A stretch of DNA of 64,000 bases from Beijerinckiaceae bacterium RH AL1 (lineage in GTDB: Bacteria > Pseudomonadota > Alphaproteobacteria > Rhizobiales > Beijerinckiaceae), in contig LR590083.2 in assembly GCA_901457705.2 (NCBI GenBank), positions 4,092,597-4,156,596 of the forward strand. Reading direction: 5' to 3'. Below are positions 26,885 through 36,956 of this stretch, piece by piece. How positions within the stretch are numbered: the first letter of the stretch is position 1; every line of letters begins with the position of its first letter. The notes under the pieces are model-generated. The model worked only from the letters and a program-made list of their open reading frames with translations, did no database searches and had not been told where the DNA came from. A program made the translations under genes and the position numbers.

Positions 26885-27669
26885 TTGGGGGAGGATATGC
26901 TGTGGACACCTCGTCGTATATCGCCGCCGACCCTATCGCAGCGGCAGATGCTCGCCCGCGTGCCGGTTGCTGCGATCTGGAAACACGCGCGGCTTTTGAT
27001 GGCGTCTTTCGCCGATCCCGAGCTTTGGCTTCGGGCATGCACAATCGCGTCGCTGAGAGAGCGCGACGTCACGATGCTCGCGGAGCTGACGCACCATGGT
27101 CTTCTCGACCCCGAGTATGGCTGTGCGCATGTCGAAGCAGGCTCGCGTCCGATTGGCGGAGGGCGTGATGCGCCGCAGCAATCTACAGGGCGGTCAGCCG
27201 ATCGCCATCAAGGTCGAGCTCTGGTTGCTGTCGCGGTTCGAAGTGTTCGCCCTCGCGCGACGTCGCAAGAGCGGGCTAAGGCGATCGGCGCTCAAATGGA
27301 TAGACGCTCGCCATCTGCGGCTTCGGTCTCGCATATCGGACAGTGGTCCCCGCGATGGAACCGAATGAGCTCCCTGCGGACCATTGCCAGGCGGCTCGAG
27401 CGGCGGGCCCTCCAGCACGCCGCAATATGGGTGGTCAGGATCGCGCGCGTCCTGAGGCGTGAAGGCTTGCTCGGTCGGCGCGGATGTCTGATGGCGGTCC
27501 GGCTGTCATCTCGTCTGTCAAAGCGATCCTGGACGATATTTCGCGCGGAGCGGGCGCTTCGCAAATCGCGAATTTGCCAGAACGCGAACGACGCCGACGC
27601 TCGTCGGCGGAACGATCATTCACAACTTGACCAAACCAAAGCTGGTTTCGGAGACAATGGAGATCGCCA
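26885..27669 (+). other. Uncertain coding stretch between the transporter and efflux genes
   Basis: A TTG-initiated frame follows the Nramp stop directly. Its first 75 residues or so look protein-like (AAIWKHARLLMASFADPELWLRACTIASLRERDVTMLAEL), but the rest is Arg/Ser-rich and overlaps other frames. A change of frame near 27100 would give another coding-like piece (GGQPIAIKVELWLLSRFEVFALARRR). This may be a frameshifted or decayed gene. I recognise no family. Confidence 0.35.
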
Positions 27670-28942
27670 ATGAAGCCAGGCCGTTTGTTTGGCATCGCCG
27701 CGCTTGCCTCGACAATCAAGCGGGCCGTCAGCTCATCAATCTTTTCGGCCCGCGCAAATGCGAGCACCGAGGGGCGTCACCGCCTCTTGTTGACACGGGG
27801 GATTATCGTTCTCGTCTTAGCCGGGGTCATTGTTGGCGCTTCGTTGCTCGCAGCATCGCCCCGCGATGGGCAAGAGAGCTCGACGCTCACCAGCAGTACG
27901 ACGCAGGAAGCGCCATCTTTCACGCGCGGTGAAAACGGCCGAATTGATGTTCCTGCGGGATCGCCGTTGCGCCAGCAACTCGTGATCCGACCTGTTGCAG
28001 TCGAGAATGTCGCACAAACGCTTGACCTTCCAGCGGTGGTCGAGGCGGACCCGGCCCGCACGGCAAAAGTGGCGCCGCCTCTCTCGGGTCGAATCGCCGA
28101 ACTCCGTGTCGGGGTCGATGATGATGTCGAAAGAGGCCAGGTCGTCGCTGTCCTGAAGTCGGCCGATCTCGCACAGGCGTACGACGATTTCGACAAGGCG
28201 CAATCTGCCCTCGCTCTCGCGCGCCGCGCGCTCGATCGCCAGCGGGGCTTGACCGCTATTCGCGCAGGTGCGGGCAAGGACATGGAAGCCGCACAGGATG
28301 CTTTCACGCAGGCTGAGGCAGAGGCCAGGAGGACTGCGGAGAGACTTGATCAGATCGGCGCACCCGCGACCGGACGACATGACGGCGCGGCGCTACTGAA
28401 CATCACGGCCCCGTTCTCCGGAGTCGTCACGGACCTATCGACGGCGCGCGGAACTTACTTCAACGATCCCACACAGTCGCTGATGACCATCTCCCAACTG
28501 GACGTCAGTCTGGGTTATGGCGAGCGTGCCCGAGAAGGACATCGCTTTTGTCTCACTCGGGCAGGCTGTCGAGGTGAGATTTCTGGCTTATGCGGGGGAG
28601 ATCTTCCGAGGTACGGTCGCACGCATCGGCGACACGGTCGACACGGATACCCGACGCACGAAGGTCAGGATTGAATTCAGCAATCCGGACCGTCGCCTCA
28701 AACCAGGAATGTTTGCGAGTGTGCGGTTCATCGCGCCGCCGAAAACCATTGCAACTATTCCGTCCACAGCTCTCGTGCTGAAGAACGACGCCGACAGCGT
28801 CTTCATCGAAACGAGCCCTTGGCATTTCGAAATACGACAAGTCCGGACCCAGAACAGCTTTGGCGACCAAGTGGCCGTCACGCAAGGGTTGGCAGCGAGC
28901 GATCGTGTGGTCGTCAGGGGTGGGTATCTTCTCAATGATTGA
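27670..28942 (+). pseudogene. RND efflux periplasmic adaptor (CzcB-type), one apparent 1-bp insertion
   Basis: The frame starts at ATG 27670 with a membrane anchor (TRGIIVLVLAGVIVGASLLAA). The biotinyl-like hairpin domain follows (VAPPLSGRIAELRVGVDDDVERGQVVAVLKS, then a coiled-coil). The frame goes wrong near 28502-28508: removing one base gives QLDSVWVMASVPEKDIAFV and continues to the stop at 28942, making 423 residues, a normal adaptor length. It bridges the inner-membrane pump and the outer-membrane channel of a heavy-metal efflux system. The end overlaps the pump gene by 8 bp. Confidence 0.82.
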
Positions 28943-31900
28943 GCGCATCATCGATCTCGCAATCAGTAAGCGGGCACTTGCGATCACGGTATTCGTGCTC
29001 GTGGGTATCTTTGGTTTCTATTCCTGGACGCAGCTCCAGGTCGAGGCCTATCCCGATATCGCCGACGTGACGTCCCAGGTGATCACCCAGGCGCCTGGTC
29101 TTGCCGCTGAAGAAGTAGAGCAGCAAATCACCGTCCCGCTTGAGCGTGAGCTGAACGGCACCCCAGGTTTGGTATCGATCCGCTCCAAGAGCACGTTCGG
29201 CCTGTCCTTGATCACGCTGGTCTTTCGAGACGGCTCCGAGGACTACTGGTCGCGGCAGCGCGTTCAGGAGCGCATCCAGAACGTTACGCTTCCGGCTGGC
29301 ATCACTGCGGGCCTCGACGATCTCACCTCGCCGATCGGCGAGATCTATCGTTACACGCTGGAATCCAAGTCCAAGACGCTTCGGCAACTCTCCGAAATTC
29401 AAAGGTGGATAGTTATTCCGGCGTTCAAGCAGGTGCCGGGTGTGGTCAACGTCAACAATTTCGGCGGCCTGACGACTCAGTTTCAGGTCGAGCTGAATCC
29501 GGACTCGTTGAACCGCTTCGGCGTCGCCTTGAAAGATGTCACGGGTGCCATCACCGCCAACACTCAGAATTCTGGCGGCAGCGTCATGAACCGCGGACAG
29601 TATGGCTACGTCATCCGTGGCATCGGTCTCGCACAAACGCTCGATGATATCGGAAATATTGTCGTCACCCAGAAGAACGGGACTCCAGTGTTCGTCCGCG
29701 ACCTGGGCGAACTAAGACTCAGCCATCAGGAGCGACACGGCATCCTCGGGAAGGACGACAACAACGACACAATTGAAGGAATCGTCCTGCTCTTGAAGGG
29801 TGAGAACCCGTCTCAGGTAATGGACAGCGTTCACGCGAAGGTTGCCGCCCTTAACGCGCAGCTTCGCACGCAGGACGTTCAACTCGTCCCATACATCGAC
29901 CGATCCGATCTCGTTCACGCCACGGTCGAGAAGGTTTCGCACACGATTATGGAGGGTGTCGGTCTCGTTCTGATTGTCTTGATCCTATTTTTAGGAAGCC
30001 CTCGCAGCGCAGTTATCGTCGCGGTCACCATTCCGCTCGCTATGGCGATTGCCTTCATCTTGATGCGGCTTACCAGCATTCCCGCAAATCTCTTGTCATT
30101 GGGGGCTATCGACTTCGGAATCATTGTCGATGGCGCCGTAGTCATGACGGAGGCGATCCTTCGTCGGCGTGAAGCCCATGCGGATCAGGCATTGACCGAG
30201 GCCGACGTTCGCCAGGCGGCTCATGAAGTCGCCCGGCCGATCTTCTTCTCGACCCTGATCATCATCACTGCCTACTTTCCGCTGTTCGCCTTTCAGCGGG
30301 TCGAAGCGAAGCTTTTCTCGCCGATGGCGTATGTGGTCGGTTACTCCTTGTTCGGGGCGCTGCTTATCGCGCTCGCGCTCATTCCAAGCCTTGCTTTCAT
30401 TGCTTATCGCAGGCCACAGCGCGTCTGGAGCAATCCAGTCCTGGGATGGTTGCGATCCCGGTACGCGAGCCTCCTCGATCGGTCGCTTAAACGCCCTCGA
30501 TTTGCTGTCGCCACGGCATTGGTCTCGGCGGCTCTCGTCGTGGTGCTCGGCTGGACCGTGGGGCGTGACTACCTTCCCCAGCTTGATGAAGGGTCCATTT
30601 GGCTTCAGGTGACGATGCCTGCGGGGATTTCGCTCGAGACGGCAACGGAAATGGCGGCCGACCTTCGTCGGGCCGTCCGACAATTCCCCGAAGTGTCCTA
30701 CGTCGTTACCCAGGACCGGTCGCAACGACGACGGGACCGATCCATTCACGCCATCGCATATCGAGGCCAGTGTCGGTTTGCGGCCTTACAGCACATGGCC
30801 GCGTGGGGAGACCAAAGCCGAGCTGATTCAGAAACTAGATGCCCGGTTTCGCCAGATGCCTGGTTTCCAGATCGGGTTCACGCAGCCGATGATCGACGGC
30901 GTGTATGATAAAATCGCGGGTGCTCACAGCCAACTGGTCGTCAAGATCTTCGGCGATGATCTTGGCGAGTTGCGGCGGATTGCGACCCAGGTTGTCTCCG
31001 CGCTTGACGCAACGCCCGGTTCCGCGGACGTTTCGATCGACCAGGAGCCGCCGCTTCCGCAAGTTGTCGTGCAAGTCGATCGAGCAGCGCTTGCGCGATA
31101 CGGCATCAATGTAAGCGATGTTTCCGACCTCATTCAGACTGGCATCGGCGGCCAAGCTGTTACCCAGCTTTTTATTGCTGACCGTCAATATGATGTGTCT
31201 GTCAGATTTCCGCAGCCGATGCGGTCCGATCCGCAAGCTATTTCGAGTCTCGTTCTGACATCGTCGACCGGCGCGAAAATACCCCTTTCGCAGGTGGCGA
31301 GTGTTCAACTGAAGTCAGGCGAAAGCACCATTGCTCACGACACGAACGCGCGCGTCATGGTCGTGAAGCTAGATTACCGTGACCGCGATCTCTCATCCTT
31401 CTTGGAGGACGCGAAAAAGCACGTCGCGGAGAGTGTGAAGTTCGACCCGAACAAATTTCGGATTGAATGGGGCGGGCAATTCGAAAATCAGCAACGGGCG
31501 GAGGTCCGGCTGCTACTGATCTTATGTCTCGTCCTTGGGGGAATGCTCGTTCTCCTCTACGCGGCATTCGCACATCTGCGTCAGGCTGTTCTCGTCCTTG
31601 GGGCTGTTCCTCTGGCCACCTTGGGCGGGCTGGTCGCACTCCACCTGACGGGTGTGACTCTCAACGTAGCTTCCGCCGTCGGGTTCATCGCGCTGTTCGG
31701 AGTGGCGGTTCAGAACAGCATCATCTTGATCGCGAATATCAATCGGATCCGTGACGACGGCGTTCGATTAGTCGACGCGGTGATCTCCGGAGCCGGCGAA
31801 AGGCTGCGGCCGGTTCTGATGACGGCCTCGGTTGCCACGCTTGGCATGTTGCCCGCGGTTCTGGCGACCGGCGTCGGCAGCGACGTCCAGAGGAGCCTCG

Positions 31901-32046
31901 CGACTGTCGTCGTCGGGGGTTTGCTGCTTACGACGCCGCTGACATTGCTGGTCCTGCCCACAGTCTACTTCGTCATCGAAAGCTGGATCGCGGCGCGTCG
32001 CCCCATCCCCGTTTCCATTGTCAGCCTGGAGGGGCAACAGTCATGA
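28935..32046 (+). pseudogene. Heavy-metal RND efflux pump (CzcA/CnrA-type), one apparent 1-bp insertion
   Basis: Start ATG 28935 (MIERIIDLAISKRALAITV). The fourth-helix signature GAIDFGIIVDGAVVMTEA carries the D-x5-D-x6-E-type proton/metal relay of divalent-cation HME pumps, unlike copper/silver CusA. The frame breaks near 30708-30712. Deleting one C gives TQDGRNDDGTDPF and links to the second half, which includes GLRPYSTWPRGETK and the second set of membrane segments, ending at 32046. The repaired protein has 1036 residues, the usual size. The stop overlaps the outer-membrane gene as ATGA. Likely exports Co, Ni, Zn or Cd if functional. Confidence 0.86.
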
Positions 32047-33575
32047 CGCACCAAATCCGGTCTCGCGACGTTTTGAATCGAGGTGCGACGGGAACGGCGC
32101 TCTTCCTGCTGGCGACGCTCGTCACAGGGTGCGCCGTAGGCCCCGACTTTCAACGTCAGCTCGCTCCTGACGTCGTGGGATATACGCCGACACCGCTGCC
32201 GAAGGTCACGGCTTCGAGCCAAGGCATCGGTGGCGCTCAGCAAAGATTCGTGGCCGATCTCGACATCCCGGGTCAATGGTGGACTCTGTTTCATTCCAAA
32301 GCACTGAATGCGTTGATCGAAGAGGGCCTGGCAAATAACCACGACATCAAGGCCGCTCTGGCAGCGCTGCGCGTGGCGAGAGAGAGTGTCAAAGCCCAAG
32401 TCGCCTCGGGCTATCCTTCCGTCACCGGCGGTGTAAACGCCAGTCGGGAAAAGGATGCGACCGGAAGCGTCGCCTCGTCGGAGGTCAATGGAGCGGCATT
32501 GTATAGCCTCTATACGGGCCAACTCAGCGTCTCCTATGTTCCGGATCTCTTTGGACTGAATCGTCGCACCGTAGAGTCGCTTGCCGCGCAAGCAGACGCT
32601 CAGCGGTTCCAGGTCGAGGCAACCTACCTCACCCTATCGTCCAACATCGTCGCTGCCGCGATCCAGGAAGCATCGCTGCGGGGACAGATCAAGGCCACGC
32701 GGGCGATCGTCGCAAGTCAGCAGGAGTCCCTGGACTTGCTGCACAAGATGAACGCTCTGGGCGAGGTCAGCGATGTTGACGTCGCGGCGCAAGAAGCGGC
32801 GCTTGCACAGACAAAAGCTACGCTGGCGCCCCTTGAGAAGCAGTTGTCGCAACAACGAGATCTGGTTGCCGCGCTGGTTGGGCGCTTCCCCAGTGATCAG
32901 CCGTCGGCGACGTTCTCCCTGAAAGACCTGGTCCTGCCGACAGAACTGCCGGTCAGCCTGCCGTCGAAGTTGGTCGACCAACGTCCCGACGTGCGCGCGG
33001 CGGAAGAAAATATGCATGCGGCGAGCGCGCAAATCGGGGTGGCTATCGCTAACCGCCTGCCAAACGTGACTCTCACCGCAAATGCAGGCCGCACGGCGAC
33101 GCAACTGAGCCAGATCTTTATACCGGGCAACGGTTATTGGGCGGTCGCATCCGCGCTGACGCAACCGATCTTTGACGCCGGAGTGCTTTTCCATCGGCAA
33201 CAAGGAGCCGAGGCGGCATACGATCAGGCCCTCGAGCAATACCGCAGCACGCTTATCACAGCCTTCCAGAACGTCGCTGACGCGTTGGTCGCGCTTCAGC
33301 ACGACGCCGATGCGTTGAAATCGAGCGTGGCGGCCGAGCGTGCGGCGGCACGGAGCCTTGAATTGGTCAAGGGCCAGCAGCGCCTTGGGGCGGTAAACTA
33401 TCTGGCTCTTCTGAGCGCCGAGCAGACCTACCAGCAGGCAAGCATCAATCTGGTGCAGGCGCAGGCGGCGCGGTTTGCGGACACGGCGGCGCTGTTCCAG
33501 GCCCTCGGCGGCGGATGGTGGAACCGCTCGGATGTCGCCTTTAATACGCAGGCGCATGACGCCGGCCGCCAATAA
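32043..33575 (+). CDS. Outer-membrane efflux channel lipoprotein (CzcC/NodT-type)
   Basis: The protein has 510 residues. The signal sequence ends in a lipobox (LATLVTGC, Cys near residue 30). Two outer-membrane-efflux repeats follow; typical pieces are WWTLFHSKALNALIEEGLANNHDIKAALAALR and LPSKLVDQRPDVRAAEENMHAASAQIGVA. It forms the TolC-like channel for the RND pump and adaptor directly upstream. Unlike those two, its frame is intact. The start overlaps the pump stop by 4 bp. Confidence 0.92.
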   Translation: MTHQIRSRDVLNRGATGTALFLLATLVTGCAVGPDFQRQLAPDVVGYTPTPLPKVTASSQGIGGAQQRFVADLDIPGQWWTLFHSKALNALIEEGLANNHDIKAALAALRVARESVKAQVASGYPSVTGGVNASREKDATGSVASSEVNGAALYSLYTGQLSVSYVPDLFGLNRRTVESLAAQADAQRFQVEATYLTLSSNIVAAAIQEASLRGQIKATRAIVASQQESLDLLHKMNALGEVSDVDVAAQEAALAQTKATLAPLEKQLSQQRDLVAALVGRFPSDQPSATFSLKDLVLPTELPVSLPSKLVDQRPDVRAAEENMHAASAQIGVAIANRLPNVTLTANAGRTATQLSQIFIPGNGYWAVASALTQPIFDAGVLFHRQQGAEAAYDQALEQYRSTLITAFQNVADALVALQHDADALKSSVAAERAAARSLELVKGQQRLGAVNYLALLSAEQTYQQASINLVQAQAARFADTAALFQALGGGWWNRSDVAFNTQAHDAGRQ

Positions 33576-33589
33576 CGGGAGACGGTCGG

Positions 33590-35320
33590 ATGTCCGGTAC
33601 ACTCATTATAATTGAGCTGGGTGGCTTTGTCGGGCTTCTGCTGTGGGGCACCCACATGGTCACGACAGGTGTCCAGCGTGGCTTTGGCGACGTGCTTCGA
33701 ATTTGGCTGGAGCACAATCTCAGGAGCCGTTGGCGGGCCTTTCTTGCCGGCATCGGTATCACCGCGCTCCTGCAGAGCAGCACCGCGACAGGCCTTATGG
33801 CTTCCGCATTCACGGCGGACGGCCTCATTGGCCTGGGGCCCGCGCTCGTGGTGATGTTGGGCGCCAATCTGGGAACAACGCTCGTCACCCAGGTGCTGTC
33901 GTTCAACGCTGGCCTCATCGGACCGCCACTGGCGCTGCTTGGCGTCATGGTTTTCCGATCGGGCGATGACGATCGCCTTCGCAATGCAGGGCAAATCGCC
34001 ATCGGCCTGGGACTCATGTTGCTGGCATTGTCCGGGATGGTGCATGAGCTTGCACCAATCGAGGACGCGCCTCTTCTGAAAAGCGTGCTCTCCGCCGTTG
34101 GCAGCGAACCGCTTCTGGCCGTTGCGGTCGCAACCATACTGACATGGGCTTGTCATTCCAGCGTCGCGGTCGTGCTGCTTGTCATTTCCTTGGCGGCGAC
34201 TCAGACGCTCTCAGTACCCGGCGCATTGGCGTTCGTTGTCGGCGCGAATATCGGAGGTACTCTGCCGGCACTTCTCGAGGCCGGCTCGCCAATCGCCCGA
34301 CGACTTCCGCTCGGCAACACGCTCATTCGGGTAGCCGGAGCGGTTGTCGCGCTGCCGCTGATATCGATTTGCGTACCACTGCTCGCGCATATCGATGCTG
34401 CGCCGTCGCGGATCGTCGTGAATTTCCACACCGCCTTCAACCTGCTCTTGGCGATCGTGTTCATTGGGCCGTCCGACTGGCTTGCCCGCTCGCTAATCCG
34501 CATCCTCCCCAATCCGCCGGCACCCAACGATCCTGGCAAACCAGTCTACCTTGAAGAAGCTGGCCTGGGCGCTGCGACGGTGGCCTTAGCCAATGCTTCG
34601 CGCGAAACGCTGCGAATGGGAGATCTCGTCGAGGCGATGCTGAAGGGCGCTTCTGACGTCTTTCAGCAGGCCGATGCTCGCCGGGCCGGGGAGATCAGTC
34701 GAATGGATCGTTCGGTCGACCGGCTCGGTGCGGCAATCCGCAGCTACTTGGCGGATCTCGGTAATGAACAGCCGCTCAGCGATGATAGCGATGGATCGCG
34801 CGTCCAAGAAATCCTGTCTGCTGTCATCAATCTCGAGCACGTCGGAGATGTCGTCGCTAACAGCCTTCTGGAATTCGCCGTCAGACGGATCAAGCGTGGA
34901 TGGCCGTTTTCGAGCGACGAGCAGAACCTGATCGCGTCGATGATCGCAGAAATACTAGAAAGCTTGCGGATTGGGCTTGCCGTGTTTCTAACGCGGGATG
35001 CTTCGCAAGCGCGACGGCTGGTCGGACGCAAGAGTTCGCTGCGCCGACTCGAAGTGCGGGCAACGGAACTTCACGTGCAGTGGCTCCGTGCTGCCGCGAC
35101 CACTGCACGCGCAGATGCTGGTGCGGGTGTTGCTCGCGTCGCCGAAGAAGGTAGCCAGTTCCTGCGGATTGTTCGAGATCTCCGCCGAGTGCATTCCCAC
35201 ATCGCGTCCTTGGCTTATCCAATCCTCAACAACATGGGCGGCGAAAGTGCCGCGCCGGCGTCGATCGGACTAGGTGACAGAGAGCTGGAGGAGTCCGAGC
35301 TTCAGAGCGAGCAAACATAA
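33590..35320 (+). CDS. Na/Pi-cotransporter family protein with C-terminal PhoU-like domain
   Basis: The protein has 576 residues. The two inverted Na/Pi repeats carry ALLQSSTATGLMASAF (about 60-75) and CHSSVAVVLLVIS (about 187-200), the usual QSS-type motifs. The second has His instead of Gln. Residues about 340-550 are helical and PhoU-like (INLEHVGDVVANSLLEF). It follows the outer-membrane channel by 14 bp and probably belongs to the same operon. Phosphate or another anion is the expected substrate; a link to metal export is not shown. Confidence 0.85.
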   Translation: MSGTLIIIELGGFVGLLLWGTHMVTTGVQRGFGDVLRIWLEHNLRSRWRAFLAGIGITALLQSSTATGLMASAFTADGLIGLGPALVVMLGANLGTTLVTQVLSFNAGLIGPPLALLGVMVFRSGDDDRLRNAGQIAIGLGLMLLALSGMVHELAPIEDAPLLKSVLSAVGSEPLLAVAVATILTWACHSSVAVVLLVISLAATQTLSVPGALAFVVGANIGGTLPALLEAGSPIARRLPLGNTLIRVAGAVVALPLISICVPLLAHIDAAPSRIVVNFHTAFNLLLAIVFIGPSDWLARSLIRILPNPPAPNDPGKPVYLEEAGLGAATVALANASRETLRMGDLVEAMLKGASDVFQQADARRAGEISRMDRSVDRLGAAIRSYLADLGNEQPLSDDSDGSRVQEILSAVINLEHVGDVVANSLLEFAVRRIKRGWPFSSDEQNLIASMIAEILESLRIGLAVFLTRDASQARRLVGRKSSLRRLEVRATELHVQWLRAAATTARADAGAGVARVAEEGSQFLRIVRDLRRVHSHIASLAYPILNNMGGESAAPASIGLGDRELEESELQSEQT

Positions 35321-35555
35321 TGGCCTTCCCGATCAGGCTGAAGCAGCGAAGCGATGGATGGGAAGGGCCAGCTCTGAAAAGCGAAGCCCGGAACGGCGGC
35401 GGCATTGGCCGTCATTGCCGCGGCGTTTCCATCACATCAGCGAAATTCGCAAGCACTGTTCCTGCCGAACGACCTCGGCCGCGTGGTGGATTCCGCACAC
35501 TCGGTGAGGCGAGCAACGGAGAACTTTGGAAATCGCTGGTCGCAAGGCAACGGAC

Positions 35556-36554
35556 ATGAAGTCGGCATCGCCCGTCGACGGTGGCCGTGGTGACGGCGCG
35601 TGTATGGTCGAGCACCGCGAGCCGACAGTCGAGGTGTTCGCGATTGGGCTCCGCGACATGAAATGGGCGCTCGTCGTCTCTCAACATCGCAGCATGCGGC
35701 AGGCCGCCGAGTCATTGAATGTGCGTCAGTCGACTTTGAGCCGGCGCCTTCGGAACTTGGAAGCGTTGCTCTGCGCCCAGCTTTTCGAGCGGACCAACGG
35801 AGGTACGCGCCCGACTGTGGCGGGCCGGGAGTTTTTGACGCGCGTTCATCATATCCTCACCGAGACAGAGACGGCATGGCGTAAGTTGCGGACATCTAGC
35901 CGCGGCGAGAGCGGCCGCCTGACCGTCGGCGTCCATGCGTCGTTTTCCACGGGAAACATGTACGCCACATTGGCGGAACATCACCAGCAATCCCCGAAGG
36001 TCGATGTCTCGACGGTTGATGGCAGCCACGACCAATTACTCTGCGCTCTTGCCAATAACGCGGTAGACGTGGCGATAATGACCGGACGCCGCGCCGGGTG
36101 GGACGATCGCGTTCTTCCGTTGTGGAGCGAGCGCGTCATCGTTGCGCTTCACGCTCAACATCCTCTCTCTCGCAAGGAAGCTGTTTTCTGGCCGGATCTC
36201 GCCGGCGAATCGATTCTAATCCCACTACGAGGACCTGGGCCGGAACTCGAACGCCTGCTAGTCACGAAGCTTGGCGATTATGGCGCTCAACGGCTCACCT
36301 ATCATGAGTCCGGGCTTGACCGTCTGCTAAGCCTCGTCGCCACAGAGCACGGAATATTGTTAATGCTCGAGGGTGCAACCGGCATTCACTGCGATCAGGT
36401 GGTTTATCGCGAAATACAGGATGGCGATGGCTCGACGCGATTGAATTTCACTGCTTACTGGCGCCAGTCGAATGCAAATCCAACACTGGCGCCATTCCTA
36501 AAGTTGCTGCGCCAACGCTACCCGGATTTATCGGGTGGGCGCCCAGCGGACTGA
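35556..36554 (+). CDS. LysR-family transcriptional regulator
   Basis: The protein has 332 residues from ATG 35556; later ATGs at 35604 and 35658 are possible. The HTH is KWALVVSQHRSMRQAAESLNVRQSTLSRRLRNLEALLCAQLFER. The rest is a LysR substrate-binding domain (GRLTVGVHASFSTGNMYATLAEHH, then SVDVAIMTG-like). It stands between the cargo and the DUF932/ParB backbone genes, and LysR genes at this position are common in trb-type elements of Hyphomicrobiales. The effector is unknown. No gene is seen in the 235 bp upstream. Confidence 0.87.
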   Translation: MKSASPVDGGRGDGACMVEHREPTVEVFAIGLRDMKWALVVSQHRSMRQAAESLNVRQSTLSRRLRNLEALLCAQLFERTNGGTRPTVAGREFLTRVHHILTETETAWRKLRTSSRGESGRLTVGVHASFSTGNMYATLAEHHQQSPKVDVSTVDGSHDQLLCALANNAVDVAIMTGRRAGWDDRVLPLWSERVIVALHAQHPLSRKEAVFWPDLAGESILIPLRGPGPELERLLVTKLGDYGAQRLTYHESGLDRLLSLVATEHGILLMLEGATGIHCDQVVYREIQDGDGSTRLNFTAYWRQSNANPTLAPFLKLLRQRYPDLSGGRPAD

Positions 36555-36866
36555 GTTGTCGGGCCCTTCTCCGTTTCGAAAAGCGATATCCGTCGCCATG
36601 AAACCGTTCGACCATCGAAGCGACTAATCTGGCCGGATCGGGAATTGTTTGGCCCGTGGCACGACCGAGCGAGTCGGTCTAGGCGATCCGCCACCAGGGC
36701 GCGCGATCGCCTAGACCTCTCTTTGGGGCGGCGCATCCGGTCCACCACGCGCATTATCTGGCGCACACGCGTCAAGCTGAGTGGGCTTGTGAAGGGGAAT
36801 GCCTTCCCCCTGGTCGGCGCCGCTGTCGCCGACACACCCCCTTCTGCGGGGAGTTCCCCGCAACGC

Positions 36867-36941
36867 CCCTTTGAGAGTGAGAGGGCGGAGGGCTTCGCCG
36901 TGACGGGTTTAAGGCTGGAGGAGAGGCCTCCAGCGCCCGTC
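36867..36941 (+). ncRNA. Structured leader 1, upstream of the DUF932 gene
   Basis: Three stems are visible. CCCTTT (36867-36872) pairs with AGAGGG (36880-36885). GACGGG (36902-36907) pairs with CCCGTC (36936-36941). Inside the latter, GCTGGAGG (36914-36921) pairs with CCTCCAGC (36927-36934). The same architecture precedes the ParB-like gene (38232-38304) with a different inner-stem sequence. The start codon lies 16 nt after the last stem in both. From memory this could belong to the radC-type leader motifs of mobile elements; I cannot verify that. Confidence 0.62.
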
Positions 36942-36956
36942 ATGGAGATTGGTCCC

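Noticed and set aside
28935-32046. Copper/silver efflux (CusA) assignment
   Set aside because: The fourth-helix motif DFGIIVDGAVVMTE is the divalent-metal form; the copper-type methionine arrangement is not apparent.
35321-35555. Short open frame of 79 codons after the Na/Pi gene
   Set aside because: It has no motif or ribosome site and overlaps other frames; treated as intergenic.
36645-36956. N-terminal extension of the DUF932 protein from an ATG at 36645
   Set aside because: The extension passes through the structured leader, is low-complexity, and the second leader shows that the true start is 16 nt after the stem.
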